The notes: generated by a model not told the origin, from the sequence alone. A DNA stretch of 64,000 bases from an uncultured Prevotella sp. (GCA_900556465.1 USPK01000001.1:1-64000), one strand, 5' to 3'; counted from the first letter of the stretch, positions 50,810 to 60,678 are shown. Translations and numbers: made by a program.

Positions 50810-51130
50810 ATGACTCAAGAAGAAAAGCTCAAGATAGAGGAACGCATTGTCGAAGTCCTGAAAACGGTCTACGACCCGGAGATTCCGGTGGACATCTATA
50901 ATCTCGGTCTCGTCTACCGCATAGAACTTCACGACGACGCTACGCTCGACGTCGACATGACCCTCACGGCGCCCAACTGCCCCGCGGCCGACTTCATCGT
51001 GGAAGACGTGCGCCAGAAGCTCGACGGCATCCAGGGCGTAAAGGATGCCCGCGTCAATCTCGTGTTCGAGCCGGAGTGGGACAAGGACATGATGAGCGAC
51101 GAAGCCAAACTGGAGCTCGGCTTCATGTGA
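50810..51130 (+). CDS. DUF59 / MIP18-family iron-sulfur assembly protein (SufT-like)
   Basis: A 106-residue protein, start MTQEEKLKIEERIVEVLKTVYDPEIP at 50810. The DUF59 hallmarks are seen: DPEIPVDIYNLGLVYRI, and the conserved cysteine in TLTAPNCPAADFI. Family members help mature Fe-S proteins. The next gene starts 48 bp downstream. No other suf genes are in this window. Confidence 0.88.
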   Translation: MTQEEKLKIEERIVEVLKTVYDPEIPVDIYNLGLVYRIELHDDATLDVDMTLTAPNCPAADFIVEDVRQKLDGIQGVKDARVNLVFEPEWDKDMMSDEAKLELGFM

Positions 51131-51178
51131 CTCTCCGCGCACCGCGCAGCCCTCTGATTACCGACAAAGCCATACATC

Positions 51179-51943
51179 ATGAAGAACGTATATTTCCTTT
51201 CGGACGCGCACCTCGGCAGTCTGGCCATCGACCACCGCCGCATGCAGGAACGCCGCCTCGTCAACTTCCTCGACAGCATAAAGCACAAGGCCGCCGCCGT
51301 ATATCTGCTCGGCGACATGTTCGACTTCTGGTTTGAGTACAAGACCGTCGTGCCCAAGGGCTACACGCGCTTCCTCGGGAAAATAAGCGAGCTCACCGAC
51401 CTCGGCGTCGAGGTCCACTACTTCACGGGGAACCACGACCTGTGGATGCGCGACTATCTCGAGACCGAGTGCGGCGTGACGCTCCACCGGCGCAGCTCGG
51501 TCGAGGAAATATACGGCAAGGTGTTCTACCTGGCCCACGGCGACGGGCTCGGCACGAAGGACCGCAAGTTCCTGTTCCTGCGCTCCGTCTTCCACGACGC
51601 CACGTGCCAGTGGCTGTTCGCCGCCCTCCATCCCCGCTGGGGCATGGCCTTCGGCTTGGAATGGGCGCGCCGCAGCCGCCTCAAGCGCATCGACGGCAAG
51701 GAACCCTCCTACATGGGCGAGGACCGCGAGGAGCTCGTCCTGTTTGCCAAGGACTACCTCCAGACACACCCGGAAATCAATTTCTTCGTGTTCGGCCACC
51801 GGCATATCGAGCTCGACCTCATGCTACGCCGGAACACGCGCCTCGTTATCCTTGGCGACTGGATCACACAGTTCACGTACGCCGTCTACGATGGCGAGCA
51901 CTTCTTCCTCGAGGAGTTTGTCGAGGGAGAAAGTCAGCCTTAA
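51179..51943 (+). CDS. lpxH: UDP-2,3-diacylglucosamine diphosphatase family metallophosphoesterase
   Basis: A 254-residue calcineurin-like phosphoesterase. Metal ligands are in FLSDAHLGS, LLGDMFDFWFEY, FTGNHDLWM, LAHGDGLG and FGHRHIELD. It matches the LpxH/LpxG-like enzyme of Bacteroidota that removes UMP in lipid A synthesis. Other metallophosphoesterases share these motifs, but spacing and length favour LpxH. Cytoplasmic, membrane-associated. Confidence 0.9.
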   Translation: MKNVYFLSDAHLGSLAIDHRRMQERRLVNFLDSIKHKAAAVYLLGDMFDFWFEYKTVVPKGYTRFLGKISELTDLGVEVHYFTGNHDLWMRDYLETECGVTLHRRSSVEEIYGKVFYLAHGDGLGTKDRKFLFLRSVFHDATCQWLFAALHPRWGMAFGLEWARRSRLKRIDGKEPSYMGEDREELVLFAKDYLQTHPEINFFVFGHRHIELDLMLRRNTRLVILGDWITQFTYAVYDGEHFFLEEFVEGESQP

Positions 51944-52004
51944 CCAGAAAATACGCCCCCGCAGCACATTTCCTTAATAAAATTTTACCCCCCCGATTTC
52001 TTTT

Positions 52005-52012
52005 TAACTTTG
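52005..52012 (+). promoter_or_regulatory. -7 box of the TraB/GumN gene
   Basis: TAACTTTG with an AT-rich TTTT/TTTA stretch at about 51983-51987 as a -33 candidate. The ATG is 36 bp downstream. Confidence 0.65.
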
Positions 52013-52047
52013 CACAACGATTGTAGTTACAAAACAAAGTTCAGTTT

Positions 52048-52956
52048 ATGAAAAGACTCTTTTCCCTTCTGCTGCTCCTGGCCGTCGCGATCGGCAGTTA
52101 CGCCCAGTTGCTCTGGAAAGTATCGGGCAACGGGCTTTCCCAACCTTCCTACATCGTCGGCTCGTTCCACGTGGCCCCGGCCAACTTCGTCGACAGCATT
52201 GCCGGCTTGAACGACGCCCTGGCCTCCTGCAAGCAGGTCTACGGAGAATTAAGCCTGCAGGAACTCGGCGACATGAGCAAGCTGCAACAGATGCAGGCCG
52301 CCATGCTCCTGCCCGACAGCGTGAAGCTCCAGGACCTGTTCACGGCCGAACAGCAGGAGCAGGTCAACAAAATGCTGCGGCGCGTACTGGGCACCGACCT
52401 GACGACGCCCACCGTCGGCGAACAGCTCTCCCGCATGAAGCCCTCGGCCCTCAGCGCCACCCTGCAGGTCGTGACCTACGTCAAGAAGCACCAGTCCTTC
52501 AATCCCCAGGCGCTGTTCGACGCCGCCCTGCTCCAGAAAGGGGCCCAGGCCGGTAAGACCGTAGGCGGGCTGGAGACCATGGCCTTCCAGAGCCGACTGC
52601 TCTACGAGAGCAAGCCCCTCGAACGCCAGGCCGTCGAACTGCTCTGCATGGCCCAGCACTTCGACTACCAAGAGGAACTCATGGAACGCTTGGCCGCGGC
52701 CTACCTGGCGCAGGACTTGAAAGCCCTCGCCGCCGTGATGAGCGAGAAAATGAACAACGAGTGCGACAGCACGCCCGAGGAAGAAGAGGCCCTCATCTAC
52801 CAGCGCAACGCCGACTGGGCCAAGAAGCTCCCCACCATCCTGCACACCGCGCCCACGCTCGTCGTCGTCGGCTCCGGCCATCTGCCCGGCGAGCGCGGCT
52901 TGCTGGAGCTGCTGCGCCAGGCCGGCTTCGACGTCACCCCCGTAACCCAAAACTAA
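52048..52956 (+). CDS. TraB/GumN-family secreted protein
   Basis: A 302-residue protein with signal peptide MKRLFSLLLLLAVAIGSYAQ. The body shows the TraB/GumN (ChaN-like) pattern: LLWKVSGNGLSQPSYIVGSFHV at the start, GGLETMAFQ with the conserved glutamate in the middle, and VVVGSGHLPGERGLLELLRQAGFDV at the end. The family is proposed to act as metalloproteases or heme/ligand-binding proteins; the activity is not established. It precedes an ABC exporter by 17 bp. Confidence 0.88.
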   Translation: MKRLFSLLLLLAVAIGSYAQLLWKVSGNGLSQPSYIVGSFHVAPANFVDSIAGLNDALASCKQVYGELSLQELGDMSKLQQMQAAMLLPDSVKLQDLFTAEQQEQVNKMLRRVLGTDLTTPTVGEQLSRMKPSALSATLQVVTYVKKHQSFNPQALFDAALLQKGAQAGKTVGGLETMAFQSRLLYESKPLERQAVELLCMAQHFDYQEELMERLAAAYLAQDLKALAAVMSEKMNNECDSTPEEEEALIYQRNADWAKKLPTILHTAPTLVVVGSGHLPGERGLLELLRQAGFDVTPVTQN

Positions 52957-52973
52957 ACCTAAACACTATTTCC

Positions 52974-53915
52974 ATGAACGAATTTCTCATCGCGCAACAC
53001 ATTGTCAAGCAATACGCCCAGCATACGGCGCTTAACGATGTGAGTATTGCCGTGCCGCGCGGCAAGGTTTTCGGTCTGCTCGGGCCCAACGGTGCCGGCA
53101 AGACCACACTGATCCGAATCATCAACCGTATCACCGCGCCCGACAGCGGTGAAGTCTTCTTCGACGGCCACCCGTTTCAGGCCGACGACGTGATGAACAT
53201 CGGCTACCTGCCCGAGGAGCGTGGCCTCTACAAGAAGATGAAGGTCGGCGAGCAGGCGGTCTACCTGGCCCGCCTCAAGGGGCTGAGCCACGCCGAGGCC
53301 GTCAGCCGCCTGCAGCAGTGGTTCCAGAAGTTCGGCATCATGGAGTGGTGGAACCGCAAGTTGGAAGAGCTCTCCAAGGGTATGCAGCAGAAGGTCCAGT
53401 TTATTATCACGGTGCTCCACAAACCGCAGCTGCTCATCTTCGACGAGCCCTTTTCCGGCTTCGACCCGGTCAACACCGAGATGCTCAAGCGCGAGATTCT
53501 CGCCCTCCGTGACGAGGGCCACACCGTCATTTTCTCAACCCACAACATGTCGTCCGTCGAGGAAATCTGTGACGAGATAGCGCTCATCAACCACTCGCAG
53601 GTGGTACTCTCGGGCAATGTGAACGAAGTGCGCAGCCGCTACCGCAGCGGCATCTACGAGCTCGTGTCCACCTCCGGCACGCTACAGCCGCGACCCGACT
53701 GCTACGAGGTGCTCTCCCACACCGCGCACGAAGGGGCCGACACCTACCGCATCCGCAAGGCGGCCCACCTCAGCAACTCCGAGCTGGCCGCCCTGCTGTG
53801 CCAGGACGTCGAGCTCCGCTCCTTCTGCGAGCAGATGCCTTCCATGCAAGAAATATTCCTCAAGGTCGTGGGTGCCGCTGCGCCGCCGGTCCCTGAAGCC
53901 TCCCACCTTAACTAA
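52974..53915 (+). CDS. ABC transporter ATP-binding protein (NatA-like)
   Basis: A 313-residue protein, start MNEFLIAQHIVKQY at 52974. Walker A GLLGPNGAGKTT is at about 35-46, signature LSKGMQQKVQFI, Walker B LLIFDEPFSGFDPVN, and the switch histidine is in FSTHNMSSVEEICD. The extra C-terminal domain of about 75 residues (about 238-305) is typical of DUF4162-type NatA subunits. Forms an exporter with the permease encoded 11 bp downstream. Confidence 0.93.
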   Translation: MNEFLIAQHIVKQYAQHTALNDVSIAVPRGKVFGLLGPNGAGKTTLIRIINRITAPDSGEVFFDGHPFQADDVMNIGYLPEERGLYKKMKVGEQAVYLARLKGLSHAEAVSRLQQWFQKFGIMEWWNRKLEELSKGMQQKVQFIITVLHKPQLLIFDEPFSGFDPVNTEMLKREILALRDEGHTVIFSTHNMSSVEEICDEIALINHSQVVLSGNVNEVRSRYRSGIYELVSTSGTLQPRPDCYEVLSHTAHEGADTYRIRKAAHLSNSELAALLCQDVELRSFCEQMPSMQEIFLKVVGAAAPPVPEASHLN

Positions 53916-53926
53916 ACTCCCACGCC

Positions 53927-55231
53927 ATGAACAAGACGCTTATCGTAATCCAGCGCGAATTTACCACGCGCGTTAAGAAGAAATCCTTCATCCTGCTCAC
54001 CATCCTCACGCCCTTCCTGCTGGCGGCGCTCATCGTGGTGCCCCTCTGGCTGTCCACCATCAAGAGCGACACGCAAGAGACCGTCGTAATCGTGGACGAC
54101 ACGGGCCGCTACGCCGGACTCTTCAAGGACGACGCCAGCTACCGCTACGTCCCCTCGCCCGCCGACAGCGCCAGCTTCTACCAGGAGGACAGCGACGTGG
54201 AAGCCGTCGTCCTCATCAAGGGCGACCTGACGGAGAACCCGCGCAACGTGCTCATCGCCTCGCGCCGCGAGGTGCCGGCCGACCTCCTGAGCTACGCCAC
54301 CAACATCCTTAACGAGCAAGTGCGGCGCGACAAGCTGGAAGCCACGGGCATAGCGGGACTGGACAACATCATCAAGGACGTGCAGTCCGAGTTTAGCATC
54401 GCCACGGTGAAACGTACCGCCGAGGGCGACAGCACTACCTCCAGCACGACGGTCGCCATGGTGGCCGGCTTCCTCTTTACTTTCGTCATCTACTTCTTTG
54501 TGATGACGTACGGGGCCATGGTCATGCAAGGCGTGATGGAAGAGAAGACGAACCGCATCATGGAGCTCATGGTGTCGAGCGTAAAGCCCTTCCAGCTCAT
54601 GATGGGCAAAATCGTCGGCATCGCTCTCGTAGGCTTCACGCAGATAGTCATCTGGGGCATTCTCCTGGGCATCATTCTGACCGCCTGCGGGGCCTTCTTC
54701 GGCATCGAGGCGGCCACGTCGCCCGACGCCGCGATGATGATGAGCGGCGGCATGCCCGCCAACGTCCCGGCCTCGGAGACGAGCGAGGCCGTTGCCGCCA
54801 TTCTCAACCTGCCCTATTGGGAGATGGGCATCATGTTTGTCGTCTACTTCATCGGCGGCTATCTGCTCTACGCCTCCTTCTTCGCCGCCGTCGGGGCCAG
54901 CGTCAACGAGCAGGAGGACAGCTCGCAGTTCGTCACGCCCGTAGTGCTCATCATGCTCTTCGGCCTCTACGCGGCCATGTACAGCATCGAGAACACCGAC
55001 GGCCCGTTGGCCTTCTGGAGCTCCCTGTTCCCCCTCACCTCGCCTATCGTCATGATGGTCCGCATCCCCTTCGGCGTGCCCCTCTGGCAGGAGCTGCTGT
55101 CCGTCGTCCTGCTCTTCGGCAGCGCGCTACTCGTCACGTGGGTCGGGGCCAAGATCTACCGCGTCGGCATCCTGATGTACGGCAAGAAGCCCTCAATGAA
55201 GGAAATGCTCAAATGGTTGCGCTATAAATAA
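53927..55231 (+). CDS. ABC-2 transporter permease (NatB-like)
   Basis: A 434-residue protein with one N-terminal transmembrane helix (about 20-42), a large extracytoplasmic domain (about 45-180, IVDDTGRYAGLF), and five or six C-terminal helices (about 182-410, for example VAMVAGFLFTFVIYFFVMTYGAMVMQ). The motif NRIMELMVSSVKPFQLMMGKI is characteristic of NatB-like Na+/drug exporters. The substrate is unknown. Confidence 0.92.
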   Translation: MNKTLIVIQREFTTRVKKKSFILLTILTPFLLAALIVVPLWLSTIKSDTQETVVIVDDTGRYAGLFKDDASYRYVPSPADSASFYQEDSDVEAVVLIKGDLTENPRNVLIASRREVPADLLSYATNILNEQVRRDKLEATGIAGLDNIIKDVQSEFSIATVKRTAEGDSTTSSTTVAMVAGFLFTFVIYFFVMTYGAMVMQGVMEEKTNRIMELMVSSVKPFQLMMGKIVGIALVGFTQIVIWGILLGIILTACGAFFGIEAATSPDAAMMMSGGMPANVPASETSEAVAAILNLPYWEMGIMFVVYFIGGYLLYASFFAAVGASVNEQEDSSQFVTPVVLIMLFGLYAAMYSIENTDGPLAFWSSLFPLTSPIVMMVRIPFGVPLWQELLSVVLLFGSALLVTWVGAKIYRVGILMYGKKPSMKEMLKWLRYK

Positions 55232-55250
55232 GCCCCACCTCAGCCCCCAC

Positions 55251-55294
55251 AAGCCCCCGGCCGCGAACGCCCAGTCCGCCGCCGGGGGCTTTTC
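55251..55294 (+). terminator. Terminator of the ABC exporter operon
   Basis: AAGCCCCCGGC (55251-55261) / GCCGGGGGCTT (55281-55291), with TTTT at the end. Confidence 0.9.
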
Positions 55295-55355
55295 CGTGCC
55301 TTGCCGCCGGGGCGGCCACTCTCCCGCCGGGCCGCCCGGTAAGCGGAGCCGGAAC

Positions 55356-55418
55356 GGGCCCTATTCCCGTCGCGACGGGGATAGGGCCCGTAAAAACTGG
55401 GCTAAGGCCCGTGGCGCG
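55356..55418 (+). repeat. 63-bp three-unit repeat element, copy 10, with tail
   Basis: Units at 55356-55376, 55377-55397 and 55398-55418, with cores GGGCCCTATTCCC, GGGGATAGGGCCC and GGGCTAAGGCCC. The tail CGAAACTGTCGGCGGCGCC is at 55419-55437. Units 1 and 2 form a 15-bp inverted repeat with one mismatch around CGCG. It lies between the convergent exporter and alaS genes. The remainder of that gap has no other gene. Confidence 0.9.
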
Positions 55419-55555
55419 CGAAACTGTCGGCGGCGCCGGCCGGCCTCCACACACAGCGCCCCGCCCACTGCTGTTGCACGCAGCCGGTGGGCGAGGCGCC
55501 TCTATGCGGACGGAGCGACGCAGACCGACGGTCCGCGCCGCTCCGGATGTTCGGT

Positions 55556-58183
55556 TCAGATGCCGGTCAGCTCCACGACCTTCTCGACGGCCGAACCCAG
55601 TCCGTCGACGTCCTTGCCGCCGGCCGTGGCGAAGTGGGGCGCGCCGCCGCCACCGCCTTTGATGAGGCGGGCCGCCTCGCGCACCAGGTTGCCGGCGTTC
55701 CATCCGTTGTGCGCGATGAGGTTCTTGCTGATCATCACCGTGAGGAGCGGCTTGCCCTCGTTGCTGCTGCCGATGACGCACAGGAGGTTTTCGGGCACGA
55801 GGCCGGAAAGCTGGAAGGCCAGGTCTTTCACGACGTCGGCCGGTACGGCCATGGGGAGCACGGTCTTGATGAGTTTCACGCCGCCGCGGTCCTCGGCCTG
55901 GGCCACGAGTTTGTCACGCAGCGTCGTTACCTGGGCCTTGACGTAGTTCTCCACCTGGTGGCGCAGGCCGTCGTTCTCCTCGATGGTGCGTCTGATGGCC
56001 GCCGTCAGGTCCTTGGCGTTGTTGAAGAAGGAACGGACGCCGGCCAGAACGTCCTCGGCGTCGTAGATGCTCTGCTCGGCCGCACGCCCCGTGATGGCTT
56101 CGATGCGGCGCACGCCGGCAGCCACGCTGCTCTCGGAGACTATGCGGAACAGCCCGATGCGGCCGGTGCTCTTCACGTGGCAACCGCCGCAAAACTCTAC
56201 GCTCTTCCCGAACTGCACCACGCGTACGCGGTCGCCGTACTTCTCGCCGAAGAGGGCGATGGCGCCCAGTTGCTTGGCCTGCTCGATGGGTACGTCGCGA
56301 TGGTCCTGCAGGGGGATGTCCTCGCGGATGCGGCGGTTGACGATGCGGGCCACCTGGCGCAGCTCCTCGGGCGTCACCTTCTGGAAGTGGGAGAAGTCGA
56401 AGCGCAGGTAGTCCGGCGTGACGAGCGAGCCTTTCTGCTCCACGTGCGTGCCGAGCACTTCGCGGAGTGCCTGGTCCAGGAGGTGCGTGGCGGTGTGATT
56501 GGCCTCGCTGCCGCTGCGTGCCTCCTTGTCCACTGCGGCATGGAAGACGGCCTCAGGGTGTGCCGGAAGCTCCTGCGTCAGATGGATGGGCAGGTTGTTT
56601 TCCCGCTTTGTGTCGAAGATTTCCACCTTCTCGCTGTCGCTCTCCAGTACGCCGCGGTCGCCCACCTGTCCGCCCATTTCGGCGTAGAAGGGGGTCACGT
56701 CGAGCACCAGCTCGTAGAACGTCTGCTTCTTCTGTTGCACGCGGCGGTAGCGCAGGATGCGCGACTCGCACTCCGTGCAGTCCCAGCCGCGGAACTCCGT
56801 CTCGCCCTCGGCCAGTACGACCCAGTCGTCCGTCTCTACGGCGGCGGCGTTGCGGGCGCGGTCCTTCTGCTTCTGCATCTCGGCGTTGAAGACGTCCTCG
56901 TCCACTTCGAGCCCCTGTTCGTGGCAGATGAGCTCCGTCAGGTCGAGGGGGAAGCCGTAGGTGTCGAAGAGGGTGAAGGCCTTCACGCCGTCCACCGTCT
57001 TCCCGCTTTTCGCCTTCGTCTCGGCTATGACGCCTTCGAGCATCGAAATGCCCGTGGCGAGCGTGCGCAGGAAGGCTTCTTCCTCCTCTTTCATGACGCG
57101 CTCTATCAAGCCTTGCTGCGCCACGAGTTCCGGGTAGGCGCCGCCCATCTCGGCGACAAGCGTCGGCACGAGGCGGTACATGAACGCGGAGCGCTGGCCC
57201 AGGAAAGTGTAGGCGTAGCGCACGGCGCGGCGCAAGATGCGGCGGATGACGTAGCCGGCCTTGGCGTTCGAGGGCAACTGCCCGTCGGCGATGCTGAAGG
57301 CAATGGCGCGCAAGTGGTCGGCGACCACGCGCATGGCCACGTCGGTCTGCTCGTTCTCCCCGTAGGTGAAGCCGCTCAACTCGCCGATTTTGCGGATGAG
57401 GGGCTGGAACACGTCCGTGTCGTAGTTGGAGTGCTTGCCCTGCATGACGCGCACGAGGCGCTCGAAGCCCATGCCGGTGTCGATGACGCGGTGGGGCAGC
57501 GGCTCGAGCGAGCCGTCGGCCTTGCGGTTGTACTGCATGAAGACAAGGTTCCAGATTTCGATGACCTGCGGATTGTCCTTGTTGACCAGCTGCGCACCGG
57601 GAACGGCGGCTTTCTCTGCCTCCGTGCGCGAGTCGATATGGATTTCGGAGCAGGGGCCGCAGGGACCCGTGTCGCCCATTTCCCAGAAATTGTCGTGGCG
57701 GTTGCCGTTGATGATGTGGTCCTCGGGGAAGAACTGCGCCCAGTAGCCGGCGGCCTCGTCGTCGCGAGCCAGGCCCTCCTCGGGCGAACCTTCAAAAACG
57801 GTCACGTAGAGGTCTTTCGGGTCAATCTTGAGCACGTCGACCAGATACTGGTAGGCCCACGTGATGGCTTCTTTCTTGAAATAGTCGCCGAAGCTCCAGT
57901 TGCCCAACATCTCGAACATGGTGTGGTGGTACGTGTCGTGTCCCACCTCTTCCAGGTCGTTGTGCTTGCCCGATACGCGCAGGCATTTCTGCGAGTCGGT
58001 CTGACGGCGACACTTCGGCTCGACGTTGCCCAGGATAATATCCTTGAACTGGTTCATCCCGGCGTTGGTAAACATGAGCGTAGGGTCGTCCTTGATCACC
58101 ATCGGCGCAGAGGGCACGACAAGATGGCCCTGCTGCTCGAAGAATCGCTTGAAAGATTCTCGTATTTCGTTGGCTGTCATCAT
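55556..58183 (-). CDS. alaS: Alanine-tRNA ligase
   Basis: An 875-residue protein of normal length. The class II catalytic core spans about 1-240 ([34 protein letters not shown]), with the tRNA-binding middle. The editing domain has HTATHLL (about 560) and the [10 protein letters not shown] zinc motif, and the C-terminal region ends with [14 protein letters not shown]. It charges tRNA(Ala). Every hallmark residue I checked is present. Starts with [11 protein letters not shown]; a -7-like TAACTTCG is at 58215-58222 on the minus strand. Confidence 0.97.
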   Translation of the reverse strand: MMTANEIRESFKRFFEQQGHLVVPSAPMVIKDDPTLMFTNAGMNQFKDIILGNVEPKCRRQTDSQKCLRVSGKHNDLEEVGHDTYHHTMFEMLGNWSFGDYFKKEAITWAYQYLVDVLKIDPKDLYVTVFEGSPEEGLARDDEAAGYWAQFFPEDHIINGNRHDNFWEMGDTGPCGPCSEIHIDSRTEAEKAAVPGAQLVNKDNPQVIEIWNLVFMQYNRKADGSLEPLPHRVIDTGMGFERLVRVMQGKHSNYDTDVFQPLIRKIGELSGFTYGENEQTDVAMRVVADHLRAIAFSIADGQLPSNAKAGYVIRRILRRAVRYAYTFLGQRSAFMYRLVPTLVAEMGGAYPELVAQQGLIERVMKEEEEAFLRTLATGISMLEGVIAETKAKSGKTVDGVKAFTLFDTYGFPLDLTELICHEQGLEVDEDVFNAEMQKQKDRARNAAAVETDDWVVLAEGETEFRGWDCTECESRILRYRRVQQKKQTFYELVLDVTPFYAEMGGQVGDRGVLESDSEKVEIFDTKRENNLPIHLTQELPAHPEAVFHAAVDKEARSGSEANHTATHLLDQALREVLGTHVEQKGSLVTPDYLRFDFSHFQKVTPEELRQVARIVNRRIREDIPLQDHRDVPIEQAKQLGAIALFGEKYGDRVRVVQFGKSVEFCGGCHVKSTGRIGLFRIVSESSVAAGVRRIEAITGRAAEQSIYDAEDVLAGVRSFFNNAKDLTAAIRRTIEENDGLRHQVENYVKAQVTTLRDKLVAQAEDRGGVKLIKTVLPMAVPADVVKDLAFQLSGLVPENLLCVIGSSNEGKPLLTVMISKNLIAHNGWNAGNLVREAARLIKGGGGGAPHFATAGGKDVDGLGSAVEKVVELTGI

Positions 58184-58214
58184 AATTAAGATAAGTTTTC
58201 TGTCTAATTTGGCG

Positions 58215-58222
58215 CGAAGTTA
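58215..58222 (-). promoter_or_regulatory. Possible -7 box of alaS
   Basis: TAACTTCG on the minus strand (TAnnTTcG), 32 bp before the ATG, with TTGT about 20 bp upstream. The remaining sequence to 58404 is GC-rich with no gene. Confidence 0.45.
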
Positions 58223-58404
58223 CGAAAAAGTTGAAAGTTGGACAATTCCAGCTCTCACTTAATGAGACCCAGGCCCGCCGCCGACGAGGACGGCGCACCG
58301 GCGACGGAACGGCGGCCGGGGCCCGGCCGGGCGTTGCCCCGCGCCGGATGCGGCCGGCGGAAGAGGCGGCGGGACGGCGAGCGCCACCACGCCGCGCCGC
58401 CCGG

Positions 58405-58450
58405 AAAAAAGGTAGCGCGGCCGGCGGAGACACTCTCCGCGGGCCGCGCT
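58405..58450 (-). terminator. Terminator of the heparinase-like gene
   Basis: On the minus strand a 17-bp stem AGCGCGGCCCGCGGAGA / TCTCCGCCGGCCGCGCT (one mismatch, 3-nt loop, 58414-58450) is followed by ACC and a T run (A run at 58405-58410). Confidence 0.85.
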
Positions 58451-58474
58451 GACAGGCAAGCCGGTGCCGGGGCA

Positions 58475-60379
58475 CTACAACTTTCTGAGCGTAAAGGCAT
58501 ACTTTCCCTTCAGCTTCTGGCTCTTGGCCGTAAAGGACAGGCGGTAGATTTCCTTGCCCCACACCTTGGAAAGGCGCGGGTCGATCAGGGCGACCGGCTC
58601 GACAGCCAGGCTGAACTGACGCGCGTCGTAGGTCAGCTCGGCCTGCACGTCGCCGGCGGCAATGCGCACCTTGCCCGGCATGGCGCTGTCTACGCTGCCC
58701 CACGTCATGAAGTTCACCACGTTGGGCGCGACGGTTTGCGCCAGCTCGAAGGCGTCTTCCACCCGGACCTGCCGCCCTTTCACGCGGTACAAGCGTACCC
58801 AGCGCTTCACCTGCGCCTCCTTCGGGTAGGCCGGGGCGATATTGGCCTCGAAACGGCCGGCACTCGCCTTCACGTCGGAAGCCTTGTATTTCCGCCCATA
58901 ACGCTCGGGCACGCCGTTAATCATAGGCAGGTTGTGATAATTGCTCTGCATGGTCCAGATGGAATAACGCTCGCTGCTGAACGTCTGGCGCGTGTAGGTG
59001 CCGACCCCGGCGTCGATGAGGACGGGCGTATGGTCCATCCACACTGAAAAGCTCCCGACATCGTTATGATTGTGGCTCTCGTCGTTGTAACCGCCCTTGG
59101 CGGCAACGAAAAGGCCCTCGGGCGTGGTCTGATAGCAGAACTGCGTCTCGGGATACCAGGTGAAGGCAGGGACGTCGTGCCCGGGTTCCGCCGCCTGCAG
59201 CTCCCGGTCGACGGCCAGCGCGGACAAGGTGCGGAAAAGGTCGCGGCCGTTGGACGGCGTGGCGGACGGCCGGCGGAGCAAGGCGGCGAAGCCCTTCAGC
59301 TCGTCGCTGCCCACCGCCTTCCCGAAGCGGTAGACAAGGGCCGGATTCTCCTCGCCCTTGGCCGAGGCGTCGGCAAAATTGACCACCCACCCGTCGCCCA
59401 CGTACGAACGGGAGATGTATTCGCCCATACGCCGAATCATCGGTTCGTCCCAGATGGTCACTTTTCCGCCGGTCGCCAGAGCGAGCAGTTCAAGATAGTC
59501 GAGCGTCTTGCCGGCGGCGTGGCCCCAGTAGGACGGGCCCTCCTCGCAACCGCCGTCGGCCTTTATGTAGTTCAGGTATTTGTCCACCGACTCCATGGTT
59601 AGATATACGGCCTGGGCCAGGCGGTCGCGGTCGTTCTCCATCAGCAGGAAGGTCATCAGTACGTTGCTGTTGCACCAGGGATTCCAGTTGTTGAGCATCC
59701 GCCCGTTGTAGTTTCGCCCCATCCACCAGAAGGAGTCATTCGTCAGGTAGGGCGTTATGGTGCGTGCCTCGAGCTCGTGACGCAGCCTGCGGGAAATCTC
59801 AGGGTCCACCTTGTCGAACTGCCGGTGCATGAAATAATAGGTCCAGGAAAGCACGCCGCTCAAATCGCCCGAGACGAGGTCGATGACCGGATAATCGTAG
59901 GCGGGCAGGGCGCGGTGCGTAGGCTGCACGATGATATGGGCTGCCAGCGCCCAGGACGTCATCTCGCAGCTGTGGAATACGCCGTTGATGAGCTGGTCTA
60001 CGAAGCGGCCCTTGCCCTCCGCCAGTTCGGCCAACAGCAAGTCGACGATGGCGAAAATGTTCTCGTTGTAGGGATTCTCCATTACGTCCCGGTTGCCCGT
60101 CCGCTCAAATTCCAGGTAGTCCGTAGCACGCACCACCTGCCAGCGGTAGTCCAGCCGCTTCTCTCCGCGGCGGATGTAGGTCTCCCGGTAGGGCCCCAAA
60201 AAGGCCTCCCAGCCGGCGCGGTCGGCATAGTCGGGAAAGGGGACCCACTGCTGGTCCATCAGCAGGACGTCCTTAAGGGTTTCGACACTGGCCCGTTTCT
60301 CGAGCAGATTGCGCTCGGTGTAGGCAAAGGCGGCTACGGCCCATAGCAACAGGCAAAGTAATACGGTGGTTCTTTTCAT
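58475..60379 (-). CDS. Heparinase II/III family secreted lyase
   Basis: A 634-residue protein, start MKRTTVLLCLLLWAVAAFAYTERN at 60379 (signal peptide). The upstream in-frame ATG at 60481 lacks a reason for use. The N-terminal alpha-toroid spans about 20-360 (NPWCNSNVLMTFLLMENDRDRLAQAV, GGCEEGPSYWGHAAGK). The C-terminal beta-sandwich of heparinase II/III type has the conserved ESHNHNDVGSFSVWM. It probably cleaves a uronic-acid polysaccharide by beta-elimination in the periplasm. The exact substrate cannot be assigned. Transcribed alone, divergent from the GHL10 gene at 60679. Confidence 0.85.
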   Translation of the reverse strand: MKRTTVLLCLLLWAVAAFAYTERNLLEKRASVETLKDVLLMDQQWVPFPDYADRAGWEAFLGPYRETYIRRGEKRLDYRWQVVRATDYLEFERTGNRDVMENPYNENIFAIVDLLLAELAEGKGRFVDQLINGVFHSCEMTSWALAAHIIVQPTHRALPAYDYPVIDLVSGDLSGVLSWTYYFMHRQFDKVDPEISRRLRHELEARTITPYLTNDSFWWMGRNYNGRMLNNWNPWCNSNVLMTFLLMENDRDRLAQAVYLTMESVDKYLNYIKADGGCEEGPSYWGHAAGKTLDYLELLALATGGKVTIWDEPMIRRMGEYISRSYVGDGWVVNFADASAKGEENPALVYRFGKAVGSDELKGFAALLRRPSATPSNGRDLFRTLSALAVDRELQAAEPGHDVPAFTWYPETQFCYQTTPEGLFVAAKGGYNDESHNHNDVGSFSVWMDHTPVLIDAGVGTYTRQTFSSERYSIWTMQSNYHNLPMINGVPERYGRKYKASDVKASAGRFEANIAPAYPKEAQVKRWVRLYRVKGRQVRVEDAFELAQTVAPNVVNFMTWGSVDSAMPGKVRIAAGDVQAELTYDARQFSLAVEPVALIDPRLSKVWGKEIYRLSFTAKSQKLKGKYAFTLRKL

Positions 60380-60416
60380 AGTGTGGATGTGTTTTATATA
60401 AAATGGAACAACGAGG

Positions 60417-60424
60417 CAAATATA
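60417..60424 (-). promoter_or_regulatory. -7 box of the heparinase-like gene
   Basis: TATATTTG on the minus strand, 37 bp before the ATG; TTGC at about 60440-60443 is a weak -33 candidate. Confidence 0.6.
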
Positions 60425-60560
60425 TGAATTTCCACCGGAGCAAGGGCCGCCGGCACCACCTTTTTGGCCGGACGCCGGCATCTTTCAGGAAACCGCCCGC
60501 CGGATAAGGGGAAAAACAGCCGCCCCGGGCCGCGGAAGGCGGCGCCGAGGCATCGCCGAC

Positions 60561-60582
60561 CGCCGCCTTAGCCCCGCGCCGA
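60561..60582 (-). repeat. Degenerate single unit of the repeat family
   Basis: One recognisable core (CGCCTTAGCCCCGCG) without neighbours of the same kind; probably a decayed copy. It lies in the 299-bp divergent gap between the heparinase-like and GHL10 genes, which otherwise holds only their promoters. Confidence 0.4.
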
Positions 60583-60636
60583 GGCCGATACGCGACAAAA
60601 AGGGGAAGAGCCGCGGAGTTTTTCCTCAAAAAAGCG

Positions 60637-60644
60637 TACCTTTA
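60637..60644 (+). promoter_or_regulatory. Possible -7 box of the second GHL10 gene
   Basis: TACCTTTA, 34 bp before the ATG. Confidence 0.45.
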
Positions 60645-60678
60645 CAGCCAATTTATCCACCCTTACCTAAACCGGACC

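Noticed and set aside
590..55437. CRISPR array
   Set aside because: The three units in each copy follow each other without spacers, and no cas genes are present.
55500..55555. Terminator for alaS
   Set aside because: Only a weak GGAGCG/CGCTCC pairing without a T run is visible.
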